Shown here one piece after another: positions 27,601 through 36,600 of a DNA stretch of 64,000 nt. The notes beneath the pieces were generated by a model, which saw only the letters and a list, made by a program, of their open reading frames with translations, did not search any database and had not been told where the DNA came from. Origin of the DNA: Phoronis australis (Eukaryota; Phoronida; Phoronidae); contig NMRA01000384.1 in assembly GCA_002633005.1 (NCBI GenBank), forward strand, positions 35,958-99,957, in the 5' to 3' direction. Each line of letters opens with the position of its first letter. Positions within the stretch are counted from its first letter, which is position 1. A program made the position numbers and the translations under genes.

Positions 27601-30600
27601 AGCTAATTTAGAGTCGTTTTTTGCTAACTTTCTAGCTTTTGCAATGACTTCAACAATTCTAGAAATTACATAATTGTAGTTCAGAACAATTCATACAGTC
27701 ACACTGATGTATCATAATCACACTTTGAATGTCACTCTCTTACTTTGCATTGGCATCTGTGGTTGCTGCTGCTGCTGTTGCATCATGGGATACGCCGCCT
27801 GCTGTACATTCATAGGCTGTGTGGCTACCGGCTGTTCCACATGGGGCTTGTGAGCGATCTTTGGCTTACCGGGGTTACCAGCAGGGGGCACACTGTGCAT
27901 GACTGGCTCCGGATCCACAGGCTCTGGCGACTGCTGCAGATAAAAAGCAGACTCACAATTTTTAATGTGCAGTTGATATTACCCATGCAGCATTACTCGT
28001 GTTTTTCTACACTTCAACAGCAAGATGAAGTGAAATTTTTATGTTAAAATTAAAACAGTAAACAACAGTTTAACAAACAGCTCGTTCAGTCAATCCTACT
28101 TTGATATCTTATTTAAATTTACTGATTATCCACCCATCCTATATACAGTAAACAGTAACTACAATCTATTTCAATTGCAAATACCTAGCAATACTCTACC
28201 CATTATAGGTGCAAAGTCACCATAAATTTTTTCACTCACTATGTAAAAAGAATCACAACAAGGAATTTCTTTCACGAGGTTATGAACTGCCTTCCATCAC
28301 AGAATACAACTATAGATTTAGATCACTTGCTGTATCGAAACTGGTTTCAAACTGTAACTTATTCAAATTGGAGGTGATTTCAAGGCTTCGAAATAATTGA
28401 AAATTCATTATTGCTTGAGACCAGGATGTATAAGTTGGCGTTTAGCTTAACGCGACGAGTATGGTCTCACGGAATAACGACCTGTCAGTTCTTTGCAAAC
28501 CTAAACAACGCTTCTCGTCTAATTGATAAACAATTTGAGAATAATTTTATAGCCGCAGTAAACAGTAAAAATCAAGAATTTTTTGTTGGACGGAACACGG
28601 GTTTACATCTGCTTGAAAATGTACAACTACTGCACCCATCTCGTATATACAATCATTGTATGCCAATCTCGTATAAACACTCTATAAAACTCTACCTGTA
28701 CATGTTCCTCATCCTCTGAACTATCAGGATGGGCGGGCACACTTCCACTGAACGGTAACATGGGTTTACCCATCTTGGCCATCCGTGAAATCAGCTTGGC
28801 CTTACCACTAGTTGGGGACTGCAAGTACGTCATGCGGGATATAGAAACGACAGGGCAAAATTTTGGTAACGGCAAATTTTTTTCAATTTGAGACAAAAAT
28901 AATTGGTAATATTGCCATACTTCTATTATTCAGAGGCTTACCACATTGCTGCACACACCATACAAACCAGTTTAAAACCGCAGAAGAGTTATTTTTGTTG
29001 CGAAATTTGACAAAATGAAATAATTACACCTGTCGTGCATATTTTGTCCCAAACTGAAGAATTTTCATCATAATAAACTAAGCAATGTCCCGTAAAGCCG
29101 AGACACTAACCAGCCATTTGGGGAAAGAAATCATCACATGAGGAACAGAAGTTGTGAAATCTATCCTATAATTTATGAATTCTATCCCATAATTCATGAA
29201 TTCTATCACATAATTCATGAATTCTATCCCACAATTCAACATTCCAACCTCACCAACCAATCACTTCAATGTCCGCCATTTTGTTAGGTTATCTTAGAAT
29301 GGTTTCAAACAGACAGGTGAAACACTCACCTTCTGGAAACATGCCCAACTGTTGTTTTATGACATGAACACCGCACAAAACAATCTAATAGTAAACTATT
29401 TTTTTCTCAATATATTCTTTAATTTTGTTGAGAATTTTGACAAAAACATTTCACTATAGTCAGCCACATTGTGCTAAATAGGTCAAAAATATTTTCTGTG
29501 CCATAGAATAAATACATTTGAACATTAATTACATGCTCCTAATACTCTTAGGTATATTTTGTAAGATACATAATAATAAAGAGTAATATATAATAATAAT
29601 ATAAGGTAGATAATTAGGCCAATCAAATACTGCGGCAATATGCAAATTATAACCAGGCAGAAGAGAGTAAGAGGGAATTTCACAGATAAATAAAAATCAA
29701 GTTTAAAAAAACAAGAAAACAGTGCACATGATGCAAATATAGACTACCCAAATTTTCTTAATATTTAAACTCATTAAACATCATTAACTACAAAAAACAA
29801 AGTGTACAAACACATTCCCTGCAAACCTGAGACAACTGTTCATTGATTGACTTTGACCTGGCCTTCACCCCGTCATCATCAGGGGTCAGTTTCCCCGTGC
29901 TGTCTGTTGACGCCTGCGTCGCTACAACGGGCACCTTTACAGGTGTGGACTCATTTGCACTACCTGCCGGTGAAGACGACTGTGCTGAGGGGTTGTCCTT
30001 CTCTTTAGCAAGCTTCACCTTCAAGGGTAAGGCAGAAAATGATAACTGAGAGCCACTGAATACTATTCACCATGTTTCAAAAGGTATTATAGATTACATT
30101 CAATTGTTACCATGGTTTACTTATTAATTAAAGTGTGCACCAGTCCAACTTTAAACCAAGGGTCACACTTCTTCAAATACCTTTCAGTTTTTAGTTTTCA
30201 ACCCAAGAATATCAATATTTCAAAATCATCGATGGATTTTTTACTCATTTTTCTAATTTGCTTAACTTCCACAAAAATTTTGCTCCAGAAGAGATTTCAT
30301 TGCTTTTCTCTGCAAGATGGAGTATTTAATAATATCATGGCAAAACTTTCATAATATATTCGGACATGAAATAAGTGCAGTAGATGTTTTGCCTGCAGCA
30401 GTCAATACACATCTACACTGAACAACATGATGTCACAATCTCACAAAAGTACCCAGTTCATTTCCCATTCATTCATTAAACACAAGCTGAATGTGATCAA
30501 ATATTCACGGTACCCACCCTCACAACTTGTACATCGAACACCAGTGTAGAGTTTGGAGGCACTCGGCTGCCCGCGCCTTGAGCACCGTACGCCAGTGAGG

Positions 30601-33600
30601 GAGGGATGATCAGAATACGGCGGCCATTCTTTCGCATTCCCAGCATGCCCTCATCCCATCCCTGTGAGAAGACAATACTGAATTACAAAAACACCAACAC
30701 CACGATAAGAAAAACTGACGTTTAATACATCCAAGCTGCTGCTCCACTTATACTGCACAAAAATAATTGCCAAAATGGTCACTTCCGTTTTTCAAAGCTT
30801 GGTTATCTTTTTACAAAAACCATGGGAGTTTTAGAAAATTAATGTTCTTTTATGACACTTAACAACACTACAATCCATTGTAGTAATAGTCCAAAATGTT
30901 CTTGATCTTTTTGTGGAGAAATTTCACAAAATAGAATTTCACTTGTCGGCCATGTTGCATGCTAAATAAGTGAAAAATTACCATAACATGTGAAATGTCT
31001 TCGTTACTCGAAACAAAAAGTCGTTCTTATGCAAGACCCTTAGAAATATGTCCAAATTTGGTCAACTTTGTTACACCATACCTCAGAAACGGCAAATCCG
31101 ATTCACGTGAAATTTTCACTGTTCTCTAAAGCACCGTTAGGAATTGCTTTCAAAATGTACCGGTTTTCCATACAAAAATAGGACTTTTATAGTTTTCATG
31201 AAATCGCATTAGTTGTACAAAATGAAAATGACATGATTTAGAAAACTGTAACAGCATTTTTGTGACACCATCTTGAACATCAAGTGAAATTTAGTCAAAG
31301 ATATGCTAATGATGCCCTTTCTTTCTTTTTCCGTAAATTTTAATATAGACATGGTCACGTGACCCATTTAATAGCAGACTGGTATAAAGTAAAAATCCAA
31401 TTCTACAATCTTTCTACTTTCCGAAAATACTAATATACTTCTTCCAAGTTAAAATTTATAGTTTTGTGTACATTTGGCTTAATTGACACGGTCCTAAACA
31501 ACCGTGAAAAAACGCTTTTAAGCATTTTAATGTATTTTAAAAAATGCTTTGGTCACATATCAGGTAATGCTCAGGCAATCCTGCCGATGAATTATATGCC
31601 AAAGCCTAGCAATTTTTTATGGCACCGATTGCATCGAAAGTGAATTTTGACAATGCCACCTTGCCGGCGTTTCCGATCATCTCCCAACTGTTGGCCGACA
31701 TGACAATTCCCTGCTTCAAACTCGTCTAGTGACGTCAGAAGGCCCATGTGACCCACCCACTACTTCAATACAGGTATTAACACTACAGGAATGGTGTCAA
31801 CACATCTCCAAAGGACTGACTAGTCCAGCCAGATTGATGGCTTTTTGTGCCCATCTTACTTGATCGATACTACGAATAATCAAATTGGTTGCAAAAGTCT
31901 TCTCTATGATGGTATTTAAAGGTTAAACACACATTGTGTAAAAGTAACGTGATTTTACAACTTGCGCTTCACGAAGTAAAAAGGAAAGCATATCAGAATC
32001 AAAATTATTTCGCGAAAAGGTTTACTATATAACAAGATGCCTATCGCCGTAAATGGCTCATTACAAAACATTATCAAATTTCTAACATTATCAACTACTT
32101 AAAGCTATTACTTTGAAGTGAGTAAAGAGCAGATAGCGTTTGGTAAGTTGGACATCCAACTTACCTTGATAACCTTTCCTTTGCCCACTTTGAAACGGAA
32201 TAACTTGTCTGCTTCAACATTGGAATCAAAAACCTGAAAAATTAAAAATCTGACACCAAATGCTAAATACTACAATAACTGAATTGGCACAATTTTAAGA
32301 AATTGGTGAAATCCTTTCAAACAAGCAATGATAGTCGCAATTGTTCTTCGTCACCACTTTTTGCATTTAAATCCAAGCTTGTCTAAATACATTGCAGTCT
32401 CAGCAACAACTGCTCTGTAAACACGAATAATATTGACCTAGCTTGGTTACTTTCTAATACTGAGGGCTTGCATGATAGATTTTTGCCTGAGTGGTAGTTG
32501 CCAGTAATGACTGAAACCATGGTCGTTAGTGAGATTTAGTCAATTGCTGCGTTTCTAAGATAAAACTGGTCCTGTTGGAGTCGCCTTTCACATGAGTAAG
32601 ACCTCTGTAGATTTTGTCACACTGCATACCAGCAATTACTTTTAGCCTATAGGTGATATCTTGTCCAGTTTGCCTCTCACACCAGGGACCTCTGTAGGAG
32701 TTTTGCTACACTATATTTTGGACTATAGGTGGTCCCTTGGTTCCTCCAGCAACATTCACACCAAGGACCTCTAAAGGAATTTTGCTGCACTACATACCTG
32801 ACCCAGAGTGTTGTTAGTAAGCAGCCACCCAGTGTACTTGACCTCAGCTGAGTCACCGACTTCCAGAGCTCCGCCCTCTCCCAGAAGGGTGTCTTGACTG
32901 ACAACTGCATTCAACGAGGGACCAGCACTGTTTGCCTTCGCCAGAGCCACCTGGTGAATGATTAAGACACCCGATTTGAATTTATTTTTCCCATTTATTA
33001 AAAACCAGTGTCTGCTAATTCAATAAGTAGTATCCAGCTAACATCGATGAAATCTGTTTTAAATTTTACGGAATTTGACAAAAAGTTTGCCTTTTTCCCC
33101 CAAATTAATGTCAGTTGTTTTCTCTGCAGTCATATCTTACTGTATCATAACAGAAATAGATTTCTATTTTGGTTATTTTTAGCTTTAAATCTTCTAAACA
33201 ACATACTGGGTCATGTTGGAACTTCAAGTGACAGTATCTTTTTTCTAAGTTGCAACTCAACAATAACTTTTCCAAATTACATGCTTCCTTGACCAAATGG
33301 ATTGCTTGTAATATGTCATTTCCACTGTCAAATCAACCATTTTACCTGCTTGGCAAATTCCATTCCAGTCTCGGGCTTCTCAAACATGACTGACCAGCTC
33401 TGACGGGCATCGTCATAGAAACTGCCATAGTTGTTGGCTTGGATCTAAATAGAACATTAGAAACAAACATGATGGTGACTTAGATCTGCCTACATCACCA
33501 CAGAAACGATGGTTTTTGGCTTCATGGATCTTAACACAACATTGCTGCACCATAGAATGGGTTTAAATCTAAACAAAACAATGTTATTCATAGAAACTAT

Positions 33601-36600
33601 GTCACTGATAATAGTTGACTCCTATCTGAACACAAAATCAACACAGAAACCCTGATGGCAACACACAGAACTTACCATCAGTTGTAAGCAAGTTTAACAG
33701 TGTTGAAATCAATGAAATGTACGTCAAAATACAGGCGTTCAGCAAAGATTCAACTTGTATGCATTTGACCTCAAGTCTTATTGTACGGAAAAATTTAACT
33801 TAGGGAAAAGGTAACAACCTAACCTATTGTTAAGTGTTCCTGTGACTATTTGTTAGAGCTCACAAGTCACAACAAACAAATTCATCTATCACAAGCTCCG
33901 CCCCCTTGTGAAAAGTGGACAAACAATAAGTTTTACCCGGCAATGTGTTGTTTGTCGGGTAAAATGGCAGCTTGGAAACGAAGGTGTGTCAAGAATGGTC
34001 GTTCTGATTGGTCAGTTACGCCGTCACTCAAAATCCTGGCGATAGGTCAATAATGTACACCGTCACTAAAGCCCAGTGGAACTACTTTCATCAACGGGTA
34101 TCAAAGGTTTTTTAACTAAGTCCTTTTTGGCTAATATTTATTGTATTTCATTGGAAAAAAAATTCCAAAATGATTTTTCAGAAGTCAAAACAGATAAAAA
34201 AATCACAAATGTTCTTACACGACAGTCTAGATTATTTCAGCCAGTGGTTTATCACTGGAAGTCATCACTAATGCAGTAATAGCCCAGCTCCACACAAAAT
34301 AAGTTAGATCATTGTTCCTGACGTAGAACAGTTCTGTCTACCGCCAGCTGTGTCTGTTGACAACATACACACGACCACAGTATGGGCCAAGTTTCTAATA
34401 TTGGTGTGAACTTACAGAGAAGGTAAATTTCGTGTTAACATACGGAGAAAGTGAATGTTGGTGTTAACTTACAGAGAAGATGTTTAAACTTATCGAGAAA
34501 GTAATTGGTTTTAACTTATGGAGAAGGCAAGTGTTGGTGTGAATTTACAGAGAAAGTAAATGTTGGTGTGGACTTACGGAGAAGGCAAATGATGGTGTTA
34601 TCTTGGCATTGGTCACTTGTTGCTGTTTGCTGACGTACAGCAGAATCTTGTACTAGAAAGGTAAAAGTACAATAGGCAGAGCTATTACCAATTTATCTGT
34701 AATCAAAAATTATAACAGACTACTACTATCATTATTATTTATGTTACCCACAAACAGCACTTGACAAGATAACATTCAGCAAGAGAGAAGAACAACGTAA
34801 ATTAAATAACACTTCATTTCAACAAAAATAACGTCTTTCGGTAACTCTCTAAGAAAATTGTAGAAACTGAAGTTCACTATAACGAAATGAACTTGACGTA
34901 TACAGTACAGTTGGCTTGGTACTTTGGAATGTAAGCGAGTGAATATGGACAACCAGCCGCATTGCAATGTTGTTTGACTGTAACTCACCTATGTGCTAAG
35001 CGCTCTAAAACTATTACAATAAAAGCTGAATTTCGGTGATGCTTAGAAGTCAATATTAAATTCTCGTCCGGAGTGCTTTGGGTTTAAAAACACTTTCTAC
35101 CCTCATCCAACTATGAATTACTACAAAATGAGCCGGAAACTCAAGTCCCATTCAATATGTATACATGTGTTACTCTTGAATTCGCAATTTTAGGGTTGGC
35201 AAACCTCAATAACTGCTGAAAGGTTTTATCAAGTCGCTGACAATTTCAAAGTTTTTGTAGGAAAGTGAGTAGAGTCATAGCATGGAATATACCGAGACAG
35301 GTTTTATGAGAGTAAAAGGCCCAATTCGATTTTTGTTTCTCGCCAGATGAAAGGGGTGAAATGCAGATTGGATAACACACTTATAGTACAATAAGAGAAA
35401 TTTATTTAACGTTAAGTCCACTGAAACCAAATTGTGTTATTCATAACTTAAACTTCCTTGTCCTAGCTATGAACTGAAACGAACCTTAGAACACAAAGAA
35501 TACTCTCAAATACTTTGAACAGTCTAGTGATATCATTTTCTGACAAAAATCATCAAATAAAGACCCGTATAGCAAATAGCAATTTACTGACTACAAAGCT
35601 TAGAAAAATTTAGTCTTACATCAAGAGTTGAGTGTGTAGATAATATGGCTGCTCCAACTTTTCCTTGACTGGTATGCTGGTTATCCACACTGGAATGCAT
35701 AAACAATGGTCAGCTGACAATTGATCTTATGGGAGACTTAAAATATGCTAGACCAGAATAGGTAAAAATGTTTGGCTTGGCCAGTACAAGTTTTGAAGAA
35801 AATACAAATGTTACAACCGTGGTTAACTTTCTGTTCATATCCAGGTAACATTCACTTTCAGGGGTACTGCATTTTGAGAACCATTTTTCTCCACTGAATA
35901 ACAGGTATCAAACTGGTTCTCTAATTCTGGGGACTGCTGTAAGTGACTGCCCATCCCTGGCTTAATAGGATCAAGTATACGCGCCTGAAGTCGCAGGACC
36001 AGCAATGGGTACGGTAAAAAATATTCAGTTTGGGACACCAAAATTCAAGTTGAAATTAAATTTGCTCGATTCTGAAGATTAGAACATGGCTGACTTTACT
36101 TTCATCATATATCCTTACACGGATCCGAATTGACACGAGCGGAATTCCGAGAATCAGAATGAGAATTCACTAAGTAACTGACATTTGGTATTTAAAAATG
36201 GATAACTGGTTCTCAAACTTTGTAATGTCGAGCTCAGTATAATGAATTATAGCCCAGTTATGGGCAGTAATCCCTCCACACTCTCACAGGTAGCAAGAAA
36301 AATGATGCAATGTACTTACTATTTATATGCGTGCACAGCTGTGGCGTAGGTGACTACTGGAGCTGCTGCCCCCTGTTGAGCTGGAGAAGCTTCTAAAAAG
36401 AGAGGAATGATATTTTAAACATATCATTTCTAGGATTGAATCAGGCTTAAAATTACCGGATAATTAAGGCAAAGAAACTTTCAGTCTCTTCAGTGAAGTG
36501 CTTTTGTCTTACGTTTTGCGTCAAGCTAAAAGAGTCTTTGTCAAGAAACTTTTTATGACCAGCCGCTGAGCACAAATTGAAGGAGAATTTCTAAAAATCT

